Positions 27,813 through 48,314 are shown, counted from the stretch's first letter. The stretch is 64,000 bases of DNA from Pyrus communis (GCF_963583255.1 NC_084807.1:5870872-5934871); one strand, 5' to 3'. The notes: generated by a model from the sequence alone, not told the origin. Numbers and translations: made by a program.

Positions 27813-29395
27813 GGGTAAATTACACTTTCATACCTCAGGTTTAGAGTCTATTTCAATTCCTTACAACATCTTCAAAACATTTCACTTTCATACCTTAAGT
27901 ACTATTTTATTTCAAAATAATACCTTCGTTACATTTTCCATCCATTGATCTGTTAAATGCTGACGTGGCTACCACATATATGTCACGTGGCTGCCAAATG
28001 TCGGTCACGTGGCAAATAAAATAATTTTTTAATTTTTATAAAAAACCTGAATTTTCTCAAAAAAAAAAAAAAAAAAATTGAAAAAAAAGAAAAGAAAGGG
28101 TAAATTACACTTTCATACCTCAGGTTTAGGGTCTATTTCAATTCCTTACAACATCTTCAAAACATTTCACTTTCATACCTTAAGTACTATTTTATTTCAA
28201 AATAATACCTCCATTACATTTTCCATCTATTAATCTGTAAAATGCTTACGTGCCTGCCACATATATGTCACGTGACTGTCAAATATCTACCACGTGGCAA
28301 ATAAAATATTTTTTTAATTTTTTTTTTAAAAACCTGAATTTTCTCAAAAAAAAAAAAAAAATTGAAACCAGTGCTTTCCCCACCCCACCCCCCCCCCCCC
28401 CCCAAACGACCTTAACCTAGAATCCAAAAACCTGCAAGAAGAAGAAGAGGAGGGAGAAAATAAATAAATAAATAAATAAAGCCCCAGCTCGTCCCACCTG
28501 AGGCACCTCTTTCTCCCATCCCCCATAACCCCTTCCAAAAATCCCCCATCACCCACAAAAAGTCCACTCGAGATTAGGTGGATCTACCACAAAACCAGTT
28601 CAAAAATCATCTCAAACTCAAAGTATTTTCAAAACTCACCCATACTGAAAATCACGAGATCCTGACCTAGGGGGCGGGGAAGGGGGAAGGTCGCGCGGCG
28701 CTGGGTGGCGGAGGGAGGTTTTTATTTTTCTTCGTCTTCTTCCTCCCTCTTCTTCTTCTTCTTTTTGTTGCTGCTGCAGCAGGTTTTTGGGTTTTGGATT
28801 AGGGATGTGGGTCGCTTGGGGGGGGGGGGGGGAAGGGATAGTGGGTTTCATTTTTGTTTTTTTGAGAAAATTTAGGTTTTTTTTAAAAAAAATTATTTTA
28901 TTTGCCACGTGGCAGACATTTGGCAACCACATGACATATATGTGGCAGCCAAGTTAGCATTTAACAGATCAATGGATGAAAAATGTAACAGAGATATTAT
29001 TTTGAAATAAAACAGTACTTAAGGTATGAAAGTGAAATGTTTTGAAGATGTTGTATGGAACTGAAATAGACCCCAAACCTGAGTATGAAAGCGTAATTTA
29101 CCCTCTCTTTTTTTTCAATTTTTTTGAGCAAATTCAGGTTTTTTTAAAAAAAATTAAAAAAATATTTTATTTGCCACGCGGCAGACATTTGGCAGCCACG
29201 TGGCAGACATTTGGCAGCCACGTGACATATATGTGGCAACCACGTCAACATTTAACAGAGCAATGGATGGAAAATGTAACGGATGTATTATTTTGAAATA
29301 AAATAGTACTTAAGGTATAAAAGTGAAATGTTTTGAAGATGTTGTAAGGAATTGAAATAGACCACAAATCTGAGGTATGAAAGTGTAATTTACCC
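27813..29395. mobile_element. Non-autonomous Mutator-like element with tandemly doubled terminal inverted repeats
   Basis: 1,583 bp between a perfect 9-bp duplication AAGTATTTA (27804-27812 and 29396-29404). Each end starts GGGTAAATTACACTTTCATA and has about 230 bp of inverted repeat, including GACGTGGCT and ATATATGTCACGTG. At both ends the terminal repeat occurs twice in tandem: left units start at 27,813 and 28,098; right units end at 29,103 and 29,395. The interior (28,360-28,850) holds G-runs, C-runs and GAA/CTT-rich sequence that could be captured host DNA. A simpler relative is at 49,034-49,955. Confidence 0.85.
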
Positions 29396-29406
29396 AAGTA
29401 TTTATT

Positions 29407-29575
29407 AAGGGGGTTTTAACTAAAAGCCCATAGTACTGTTTACTTTAATGAAAAACCATATTTTTACACTAAAAAGTCAATCCTGGTACTATTCACTTTA
29501 CTCTTTATTTTGTTCTTATCATTAAAACTCAAAGTTTTCAAGTTATTTTCATTAGTTTTTCTATTTATTAATAAT
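29407..29575 (+). repeat. Dispersed ~160-bp MITE-like repeat, copy 2
   Basis: Starts GGGGGTTTTAACTAAAAGCC right beside the 9-bp duplication of the Mutator-like element and ends near CATTAGTTTTTCT. Inverted relative to copy 1 at 27,371. Confidence 0.65.
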
Positions 29576-29710
29576 TTCATAGAAAATGGCGAAAGTACCC
29601 CTTTATGTTACCAAACATAACATAACTTAACTTGAATGAAGTTGGCCGACTCGTAGAAAAGTGAGACACAAATTTAAGCTTTGAAAAAAATGAGTAAATC
29701 GTACTAAAAA

Positions 29711-30612
29711 GGCTAAATAGCCAAAATGGTCTTTAAGATTTACATAACTCATCATCTTGGTTCATGAAATTGAAAATCAATAGAAATGGTGTATGAGATT
29801 GTCCACCAATCCATCATTTTAGTCATTCGGTTAAAAACTTTTTGGGTAATTTTCAAAACTTCGCAACTCAATCATTTCTTAACCAAATTTGACCCATAAT
29901 ATATCAAAATGAAGATAGGAAAGTGTTGGAACCCAATAGTTGCTGGAGATGGCCGGAAAATAAGCTCAAAGGTGATTGGTCTGCGAGAAAACGGGGAACT
30001 GGGTAAACTTTAAACATTCATAACTTCTTCAGTATTCAAGGAAATCGAGTGATTCAAAAACGAAAATCATACTTCTTGACGAGACGAAGATAATGGTACA
30101 TTTTCATCGTGGTTTGATCGAAAAAGGGCTCGAAAGTGGCTAACCATTTTCGCGTTAGCCAATTTCGAGCCGTTTTCCAGCCAAACCATGGCGATTTAGC
30201 TGTCGAGAAAGATACCATTGTCTTTTTCTCGTTGAGATGTATGATTTTAGTTTTTGAATCACTCGATTTTGTTGAGTATTGAAGAAGTTATGAACGTTTA
30301 AAGTTTATCCAGTTTCTAGTTTTCTCCTAGACCAATCACCTTTGAGGTTATTTTCCGGCCATCTCCAGCAACTATTGGGTTCCAACACATTCCTATCTTC
30401 ATTTTGATATATTATGGGTCGAATTTGGTTAAGAAACGATTGAGTTACAAATTTTTGAAAATTGCCCGAAGAGTTTTTAACCGAATGATCCAAATGATGA
30501 ATGGTGGACATTCTCATAGACCATTTCTATTGAAAAAACATTCTCATGAACTATTTCTATTGATTTTCAATCCCAAGAACCAAAATGATGAGTTATGCAA
30601 ATAGCTCATTTG
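29711..30612. repeat. ~0.9-kb foldback element (near-complete palindrome)
   Basis: Two arms of about 430 bp are inverted copies around a centre near 30,150. Left arm: CATAACTCATCATCTTGG, GGAACCCAATAGTTGCTGGA, TTCATAACTTCTTCAGTATT. The right arm has the complements in reverse order: TCCAGCAACTATTGGGTTCC, TTGAAGAAGTTATGAACG, CAAAATGATGAGTTATGCA. The inner hinge still pairs (GGCTCGAAAGTGGCTAAC with GTTAGCCAATTTCGAGCC). No open frame of note. A transcript would form a long hairpin. It lies about 350 bp upstream of the SEC23 start. Confidence 0.85.
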
Positions 30613-30957
30613 GAAGTGAGGGATCATGTCATCATGACCAGACTACAATTTACTCTTGAAAAATTAATGGCTCATTCACAAGTATTTTTAAAAAATTGAA
30701 AGAATTTTTGAAATCAGTTCGTACAAAAAATGCAAATGAATTATTAAAAAAATACTTAAAAAGTATATTTAGAATCCAAAATATATTTCACCAACAACAT
30801 TTTCAATCATTTTAATATTGAGTTATTATTTTTTGGGGAGAAAGTGAGAAAGTGAGACTCGAGTACTTCTTCTTCTTCTCTCTCCCTCTCCGTCAACACA
30901 GAGAAAAAGGAACCCAGAATTCCACTCTCCCCTGAAAATCCCGAAGTCCAGAAAACA
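30613..30957 (+). promoter_or_regulatory. Upstream region and 5' UTR of SEC23
   Basis: It contains a truncated relative of the 9,248 MITE (about 30,700-30,820). A CT-rich leader (TTCTTCTTCTCTCTCCCTCTC at about 30,867) follows directly before the ATG at 30,958. Confidence 0.5.
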
Positions 30958-40243
<9,286 letters not shown>

Positions 40244-40582
40244 TACACAAGAAGGTATCCTGCAGTTTTGTATCATTTGATTCTCAATTCCTTGTACAGT
40301 AAGGCATACGAATCAATTCAAATTTTGATTTGGTTTGGGTTCTATAGTATACAGAATCTTAAAATTTACGTCGCCATTTGAATACAATACCTTGTAAAAC
40401 CAATTATGAATACGTTCTCCAAACGCGTTGAAAATTCGACTTCCCTTATGACTACTCTTCTTATTCTCGTATCCATGTCTGTTGCTACGATGTTGTACGT
40501 CGGTATTTGTTCTGGAACTGCCAAATAACAGTGAGCTGGAATTTCTCCGTCACGATGGTTTGGCCAAGTATTGTGTTTGACA

Positions 40583-41610
40583 TCAAGTAATACACGCACT
40601 TCCTCTCATCATGTGTAACCCTATAGTTATGGGAAAGCTTTCGGTTTGCCCTTCTTGAATTCTTACAACAATCCTTGCTCCATCATACATGTCATTTATA
40701 GTTTGGATATATATTACTCGTACTACTTTCTTCTCTAAAATCCTCCAAAGAGTATCTCTTAGGACCCTATCATACGCTTTTTTCCAGATCAATAAAGATC
40801 ATGTGCAAATCCTTTTTAATATCACTATATATTTTCATTGATCTTTGTAAGAGATAGATTGCCTCTATGGTTGAGTGCCCTGACATGAATCCGAATGGAT
40901 TGTCTGAGACCCATGTCTCTTGCCTGAGTCTATGCTCAATTACTCTCTCACAGAGCTTCATTGTATGACCAATTAACTTAATACCCTTATAGTTCATGCA
41001 ATTTTGTACGTCACCCTTTTTCTTGTAGATAGGCACCAAAGTGCTTTTTCGCCACTCATTTGGCATCTTCTTCGTTTTCAAAATCTTATTGAAAAGGTTT
41101 GTGAGTCATGCTATACCTGTCTCTCCCAAGACATTCCACACTTCGATTGGTATATCATCTGGGCCCATTGCTTTTATGCTTCATCTTTTTCAAAGTTACA
41201 ACCACTTCTTCCTTCCTAATTTGGCGGTAGAACAAGTAATTTCTACACTCTTTTGAGTTACTCAACTCTCCCAAAGAAGTACATCTTTTGTGTCCTTTAT
41301 TGAGAAGATTACGAAAAATACCCTCTCCGTCTATCTTTAACCGCGTTCTCTGTAGCTAGAACATTTGCATTCTCATTCTTGATGCACCTTACTTGGTTCA
41401 GTCTCTTGAATATCTTCCTTTCTCTAGCTCTAGCTAGTTTATATATAGATATCCAACTCTCCTTCTTTGGTATCCAACCGCTTATACATATCGTCAAAAA
41501 ACCTACTGGCTTCGCTTCTCTCACGGCTTTCTTCGCCACGTTCTTCACTATTTTATACCTTTCATAGTTTTGTATATATAAGGCTTTACAACATTCCTTC
41601 TTAGCCTTAA
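40583..41610 (-). mobile_element. RTE-type LINE relic (reverse transcriptase region)
   Basis: The minus strand encodes reverse-transcriptase motifs across two frames: WRKSTLVPIYKKKGDVQNC, MNYKGIKLIGHTMKLCERVI, FGFMSGHSTIEAIYLLQR, LHMIFIDLEKSV then AYDRVLRDTLWRILEKK, and GQTESFPITIGLH. Upstream (41,548-41,310) is the linker YKLARARERK...DQVRCIKNEN. The motif with the catalytic YADD is missing; the reading ends after the GLH motif. It is a truncated, frameshifted copy just downstream of SEC23, in opposite orientation. It is probably the same family as the 3' tail at 1,656-1,860. Confidence 0.85.
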
Positions 41611-42290
41611 CTTTTACCTTGTAATAATATGCACTGCTTAATAAAATATTTTTACCATCAAAATGTTATTGACAAACAGGTTTGTCATATCACACCTTAT
41701 TATTTTCCACACTACTCCATAAGTGAGTAGTTTAAGCCAAGATCTTAAGTTTACAAGAAAACCGATCAGCAAAATAGTTTACAAGGAAGCCAATGGTTTC
41801 CAGCTACTGCTGCACCAGCAGTACTAAGATCATATATAACAAGAAAAAAGATCCCCCAAAGGAAATTCTAGGGTGTGTAATTCCTTCAGGAGTAGTTTGG
41901 CTGACCGATAAGAAGCCTTCTTATGTTGGATCGCCAACAGGCAAAGACCTGGTATACGTGCAACCCTTGTAGCAGCTCATGAACTTAGCTATAAACTCTG
42001 GGAGAGAATGAAAATAAACTTATGTTATCAATAAGAAGTGGAAAATCTTTAGATTGCAAATAGTGATGGAAATTGCAATGCTTGTGTTTTTTTTATATGC
42101 ATAATGCGCTTATAGGGGCAACGTTCTCTTGCCAGACTTATGTTGTCAGACTGTGAATCTGAACTGCACATTCATATAAGAATCAGCTCAATCAATCATC
42201 CAGATTCACAGTCTAGTAATATAAGCATCTTATGCTGCCACACAGTACGACAAGACAAACATTTCTGTGCATTTACATATACAACACAAA
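41611..42290. other. Region between SEC23/LINE and the RFC3-like gene
   Basis: The right part is the 3' UTR side of the minus-strand RFC3-like gene. It contains a perfect 14-bp inverted repeat: AGACTGTGAATCTG (42,148-42,161) and CAGATTCACAGTCT (42,201-42,214), separated by 39 bp. Confidence 0.5.
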
Positions 42291-45200
42291 TCAAGCCAGT
42301 TCATTAGAATACATTAATTTTCCAACAGTTGTTTTACCTTCAATTCTCAAGAACTGCTGAATATGCTTTCTGGACTGATCAGTGAGCCTTTTACCGGTTT
42401 CCTCATGATCGTGCCGACTGAGTGCCAGTGCTTTGCCACTCTCAAACATATTTTCGTCGTTCCTCTACATGATTCAAGAGAATTAACATATTTTGGTGAC
42501 ATTAGTAGTTCATTATTTAACACCTATTAAAACAATTTGGCCTGTAAGTTTCTTAAGTTTCATACGTTGTATTCTTCGTACATCCTCTCAACTCGATCCT
42601 GCAGGCTGTCGTCCACATACTTCTTCAGCTGTGCTACTAGGGACTGCATAAAGATTAGAACAAATATGCTTTATAGTATCGTTACTTCAATTAGAGACAT
42701 CTAATATAAGGGCAACAGTGTGCTTACTTTGAAAATGAATTCCGGACAAACGGAATGAACTATAAGATTTTGAAGCTTTCCACGGACTATATATAGCCTG
42801 CCAAAAGATACAGAACATTTACAAATTTCAAGTTGGTGAAGTTGCAAATTTTATCTTAATTCTAATGTATTCTAAATTACAGTTGAATTGGGCTAACACA
42901 AATTTTGTACCTCCATCTCACAACACAGATGTGAGATTCACTACGTACTGTGAGGGGCAGGTTATATAAAACCGGCTCATACAATAATATATACCTTGGA
43001 AATTTGAGAACAAGGTGAACATGGTTTTCCGTGGTACATATATTGTATAGTGTACTCTTACTACATATTAATTTGTTCAAAGGAGCATACTGTTTTGGGC
43101 TTTGCTCTTCAATCATATTCTTGGCAATATCTGCAATGTTATCTTCCCAACCTGTCAGAATTACTTGATCTTCTTTAAAAGGATAGCTGCATATACACCA
43201 TTCACCAAAAACACATAAATTAATACGAGTGACAAAAACATTTAGCAACGGAAACTATTTTTTCCCTTGTTAATACCTTTTCTTCCAAGTAGCCTCGAAT
43301 GAACGAATCGCTTGACGGAGAATATTACTCGAATTTTGGGCAAACCTTTCAGCCAGTTCATCTGGCAAATCTATGCCTTCTTTTTTAGATATGAATTTTA
43401 AAACTTCAACAATCTGAAAATGCAGAAAGTAAACTGCATGATCAAACGCTTTCAAAAACAACAAAATGAAACTTATTAAATTCATCCAACACTGATATGT
43501 ACCCCTTGTTACGATCTACTAGTTCCCCACCTCATTCTTGGAAGGAGGTAAAAGCTCAACGATGGTGCAAAGCGATTTGATTGCCTGAAGCTTTGAGATA
43601 TCAGAGCAGCAGAAGAAGACCTTATTACACCCTTTATACCTTTCTAAAAGCCACTTTATATACAGTAGGGCATCGGTCGACAGCTTGTCCGCCTCGTATA
43701 AGATTATTGCTGCAGAAAAATATATATAAATAGGCAACAGCGTTATTCATGCACTTATTTATTCAGCTTAGTTTAAGAAGTAAATAAATTTGTACTGTTT
43801 TTAATCCACATATATATACCTCGGCAGTTGTCAAGGCTGCATGGCACAGACTTGTTCAGCATATTGTCCTGTGTCTCTCTCATGAGTTCCACAATGACAT
43901 GCTTCTCGTAGCCCTTCAGTTCAGAGAGATTCACTTCTACATGTTGAGGGGATTGCTTTACATGTACTTCTATGCTACCTACCATTTCCCCCTTTGAGAA
44001 GAAAGATAAAAACAAGAAAATCGAGTAAATTAAAGGTCGATGTTTGTTATATCATTCAGCATGGATATTTCATATATAGGAAGATCACAACTGTGGAGTA
44101 ATTGATGAGTCGATTTCATACTATATATTTTCTCTTATTCTTAGTACATTTTGGTAATTATTTTGGTGATATGTGGATATTTTGTGCTATATTTTCAATG
44201 TAGGACATTAGACTTCTCTTGAGCAAAAATTGAGCAAACAGTGATCAAACGGACGAATTTTGGAATGATTTCAGTTGGAGATATTCGTGAATCTCTCAAC
44301 TTTTTTGTGTCAAAATTTCAGATTTTTTTTACCAAGCAGTTTATTCATCGTGAATAAATAAAAGACCAGCGTGCAGTGCTGGTAGACTGCTACAAGGCTT
44401 ATTTGCGAATTTTGGGCTGGAAGATTATGGATTTTGGACTTGGATCTTCTTGGATTTTGAAAAGGACGTCCTAAGCTTTAATTCAAGTCGTTTTGGGCCT
44501 GATTTAGAGCCCTGAAAGTCCATAAATGTGGAGATTTCTCAACTGGGCAGATTTCCTACCTTGATTTAGATTGTGATTCTAACTTATCTTTTTATTATTT
44601 TGTTCTTAGTTTTTAGAAGACCTTTTCTAGAAAGAATTTTAATTTGTAGAAGTATAAATAAGGCTATTTTACCGTTAGATTTTCTACGTGACATTGAGAG
44701 ACCTTGGCAAAGTCCTAGCGAATTTCAGATTTTTATTTACAAGGTGTTTTCAATTATTTTTCTAGTTAATGATCTTTTTTTTGGTTTTTATTATGAGTAT
44801 AGCTAACTAATTCCTTTTGCTAGGGCGATGTCATGAGTCTTAGCATGAAATTGTGATTTTATTAATTTGCTTCTAAATGGATGCATGCTTGCTTTGAATT
44901 ATTAATCACTGAGTTTAATCTATTTAATTATCTTAGTGCTTAGCTACCATTATGGTAATTAGACAAGTAATTTAATGCAATTTATGTTAGAATATCACCC
45001 TGAAATTGAGGTGTGCTTATTGTACCCTGAAATTGAGGAGGGTTTCTTGTGATTGATAATTGTACCTGAAATTGAGGAGGGCTTTTTGTGATTGATAATT
45101 GTACTCTTAAAGGTTGCATGGTTTTTCAAAGAGTTTTAACAAAGCTTAATGAGTTTTGCATCTTTATGTTTGATTTGAACATCATAGACAGATTGCATGT

Positions 45201-46990
45201 TAGATATACGTTTTCACTTGAACATCACGAGGAAAATATGTATTAGGAAAACCTAACCTTCAAAGCGTGTATGTGGAAATTCATAGGTAATTGGTAAAAT
45301 TGCATAGGGTGGTTAATGGTTACGGCTAAACCATAGTCTTTCCCATAATTGTTTTATTCTAAAATACGTTTTCCTTCTTTGCTATTGTTTTTCCCAAATT
45401 TCCATATTCATTTTACTGTTATTTTAAACTTTTAAATTTCAAAATCTCTAACCTTTGCCAAAATAGGTTTTAAATAATTAATCAAGAGTTAGTTTAATTA
45501 CAAATTATTCATTCAATTCTTGTGGAGAACGAACTTGCATGAGCGATTATACCACAATTACTTTGTACTCTTGCAAGTATTTTAAGTAATTTTAATCCTA
45601 TTTGTGTAGGTACTAAAAATCGTATCAAAATAAGAGTGATTAACTACAGACTAATGGTCGTTTGTGATTATGGACCCCTAAATCCACACAAGAATGCTGT
45701 ATGTACTAATATAAATGTTGGTGAAATTAATTGATTAAGTAAATATTGAGGATAAGTAAATTACCTTGAGGTTGAATGCCTTGGACTCTTCCGTGGCCTG
45801 ATAATATATTTCAAAGAAGCATTAAAAGATTGAGAAGAATAAAAGCTACAAATAAGCAAAGAGAAATATAGTGAATCATGTCTACATACATTTATTGTGT
45901 CGCGTCCAAAAGCCTCTCGAAGCATGGCCCAGATCATCGTTCTCTTCCCCACTCCCGGCGGTCCTTCAAATATGAAATGTCCACATCCTCCTTGTTTGGC
46001 CTGTATTTTTTATTTCAATGCACAAATTCATCACAAACAGCAAAGAAATATAATAAGTAAGAGCGATTGGCGTGTGTTGTTTATGCATACCAAAGCCTGC
46101 AGTTGAATTGCTTTGTCTCTATTGCATATGAAATCTTCTAAGCACAGAGGCTGGTACTTGTCTGCCCACGCATACTCCTTTTCAGCGACACTCGTCACCT
46201 TAATTTGATCATTTCTCGGCGTAGCCGAAGCAGCAGCTGTTGCTGCTCCTGTTCTCACTCTCTCTCTCAAGGGCTTCTTTTTGTTAGATTCATTGCTACT
46301 CCTCCCAACCTCCTTCCTCTCTTTGCTCTCCACCAAAGAAATCTCTGTAACTGTCGATGATGAGGAGTTAATTACAGGTGGTTTGGGGAGTTTTATCGCA
46401 GTGTACATTTCCGGCCTAAGTTTGTTGTAATCCTCTCTTTTCGAACCAATGCAAGAGCTCCACTCTCGCATTTTGAATCCCGAAAAGAAGGTGGAGAATG
46501 AGTTCCAAGAACGATGAGAAGTCTGGCTTTCGCGCCCGGGAGTATTACTTGGATGCTTAGGGACAACGAAGGCTGGGTACGTGAGTCCCCTAATGTAATA
46601 GGGACTATACTTTGAGCTTCTCTCCTGCTCAGCTTTATAATAGTCTTGAAGACTAACTTGCTCTACTCTCTTGTGAAGCTTGATCACATCTCCCTCAACG
46701 TGCGCGTTATTGTGAACCTGGAGGCTTTGCTCTGTCAAGTTCGAATTCCCCCTCCGCCTGATGATTTTTCTGAACTTCGTGCCCAAGGAGAGCTTGGCAG
46801 AAGTGAACTTCGATGGTGGAGCTGAGCATGCAGAGTTGTTGGCCGGAGGGAGGTTTTCGGGGAGAGTGTACAGTGAAGACCATGTCTTTGTGAACTGCGG
46901 GTAGGACGAAGAGCGGGAGATTATTGAAGGGCTTGGCATTGTGCTGCAGAGTTGCGTCTGCAACTTCATTTGTTTTGTGTCGGATGACAT
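42291..46990 (-). CDS. RFC3-like clamp-loader AAA+ ATPase with long N-terminal extension
   Basis: Ten exons give 649 aa: 46990-46091, 46000-45890, 45797-45765, 43991-43820, 43709-43531, 43413-43277, 43186-43091, 42797-42728, 42643-42566, 42464-42291. All GT-AG with matching phases. Residues 1-270 are a basic, Ser-rich, low-complexity extension. The AAA+ part starts at WADKYQPLCLEDFICNRDKA. Walker A is FEGPPGVGKRT (about 311-321). The Walker B-like strand is AIILYEADKLSTDALL (406-421). Then come IVEVLKFISKKEGIDLP, LRQAIRSFEATWKK and the lid/collar helices (IAKNMIEEQSPKQ). This follows replication factor C subunit 3, which helps load the PCNA clamp. Canonical RFC3 lacks the extension. The RFC 'SRC' arginine-finger motif reads SLC (451-453), so Arg is lost. 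This may be a specialised plant paralogue; I do not assign a gene name. Intron 3 (43992-45764) carries a 1.5-kb insertion. Confidence 0.85.
44100..45630. mobile_element. Large insertion (possible solo LTR) in intron 3 of the RFC3-like gene
   Basis: The segment opens near TGATGAGTCGATTTCATACT and closes near GGTACTAAAAATCGTATCA, so it has TG...CA borders with a short inverted match (TGATGAGTCGATTT/TGATACGATTTT). No coding region and no clean 5-bp duplication were found. A solo LTR or non-autonomous LTR element is the best guess. Confidence 0.35.
44990..45110 (+). repeat. ~42-bp tandem repeat, about 2.5-3 copies
   Basis: Units contain CCTGAAATTGAGG followed by GGGTTTCTTGTGATTGATAA or GGGCTTTTTGTGATTGATAA, each ending TTGTAC. 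They lie inside the intron-3 insertion. Confidence 0.75.
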
Positions 46991-47317
46991 TATGAGGATT
47001 GCCAGAATTGGAGTTTGCGTTTGGGATTTTTTGATGGAACTTCCTAAGAGTTTTCCATGAATTTAACGAAGGAAAACGATATTTTCATGGCGTGATGAAC
47101 AATATTTTGAGGGTCAAATAAAACATGCCTCAGCCGGATATAGAATATACTATGAATCTAGGACTCAGATAGCAAATAAAATAGTAGCGGTCGGTTGTAC
47201 TGAAGCGTATCGCATCGGAAATCTCATGAAGTTAAATTTCCTCTGGTATTGAATAGTTCTACAATTAATTTCATCAAGGCCCTTGTATGAAACCTCAACC
47301 TATTGCAGTGATTTGTA
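46991..47317. promoter_or_regulatory. Upstream region of the RFC3-like gene
   Basis: Short 5' leader on the minus strand followed by unassigned sequence. No TATA box could be placed with confidence. Confidence 0.35.
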
Positions 47318-47470
47318 GCTCAGTTTATTAAAAGCATTTACCTTTGCACCAGATGTTCTATATTCGAACCCTCTTTCCTAATTGCATTGGTGGTAAAATG
47401 CAAATTATGAGACAATGTCAGTATCGGTGTGATTAGCAATTAACGGTTGACCAATCTCTCTAAAATATTA
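47318..47470 (+). mobile_element. tRNA-derived SINE-like sequence
   Basis: TTGTAGCTCAGTTTATTAAA (47,321) resembles a Pol III A box. ATATTCGAACCCTC (47,361) resembles a B box, about 32 bp further on, the spacing of plant tRNA-type SINE promoters. The intervening AGCATTTACCTTTGCACC is typical of SINE heads. It cannot fold as a functional tRNA. The 3' end is not defined. Confidence 0.5.
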
Positions 47471-47882
47471 TCTATTATATATAAAGAGAATGGAAAAGGT
47501 GAATAGTGTGTTGGTGTCACCATGCTTCAACAAAAATATTTGAACAAAAATGCCCCCAAGACAAAAAAAACTCTAAGGGCATAAAATAATGCATCAAATA
47601 AGACAAGGGTATTTTCGTCATTTTAATAGTATTTTTTTAATAATTAATTTTTTTGTGGGTTTTTTTTTTGTTTTTTTTTAATTAGTACCTCGCAATAGGC
47701 TAGCAATAATGTAATTCAATTTCTTTATTTTTAAACATGTTCAAAACATCTTAAGAGGCGTGTAATGCAAGTTATAAAAAATGTCATTTACACACGGATA
47801 ATAATGTGATTAAATTAGTTGTCAAATGATTGGTTTTTTTTTTTTAACAAACAATATTATCTACACTAAGACCATCTCTAAT

Positions 47883-48314
47883 TGTGACATCCCACATCGC
47901 CTAGGGGAGTGATCCTTATATGTATATTCTCATCTCTACCTAGCACGAGGCCTTTTGGGAGCTCATTGGCTTCGGGTTCCATGAGAACTCCGAAGTTAAG
48001 CGAGTAGCACTCCTATGATGGGTGACCCACTAGGAAGTTCTCGTGTGAGTTCCCAGCTTCCCGGGCCCGACTCCACCGTAGAACGATATTGTACGATTTG
48101 GGCCCCCAGCACACCCTTACGGTTTTGTTTCTGGGAACTCACACGAGAACTTCCCAGTGGGTCACCCATCATAGGAGTGCTCTCGCGCGCTACTCGCTTA
48201 ACTTCGGAGTTCCGATGGAACCCGAAGCCAATGAGCTCCCAAAAGGCCTCGTGCTAGGTAGAGATGGGAATATACATATAAGGATCATTCCCCTAGGCGA
48301 TGTAGGATGTCACA
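47883..48314. mobile_element. Cassandra-type LTR in inverted (palindromic) arrangement, with 5S rRNA-derived core
   Basis: Both arms start from the same terminus (TGTGACATCC at the left; inverted GGATGTCACA at the right). Each carries a 5S rRNA-like core: AACTCCGAAGTTAAGCGAG and GATGGGTGACCCACT, matching the plant 5S motifs GAACTCCGAAGTTAAGCG and GGATGGGTGACC. Cassandra TRIM retrotransposons are known to carry such 5S sequence in their LTRs. The minus-strand copy is complete through AAACAAAACCGTAAGGG; the plus-strand arm turns around after GAGTTCCCAG. Flanks CTAAT and CCAAT are a probable 5-bp duplication with one change. Confidence 0.85.

Noticed and set aside
28098..29103. Inner Mutator-like element as an independent nested insertion
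   Set aside because: No 9-bp duplication flanks the inner ends, and the spacer between inner and outer repeats is the same on both sides. Tandem end duplication explains it better.
47318..47400. A tRNA gene
   Set aside because: A- and B-box-like motifs exist but the sequence cannot form the acceptor and anticodon stems; a SINE head fits better.
47960..48060. A 5S rRNA gene
   Set aside because: The 5S-like core is embedded in Cassandra LTR sequence and diverges outside the conserved promoter motifs. It occurs as an inverted pair, not as a 5S array.
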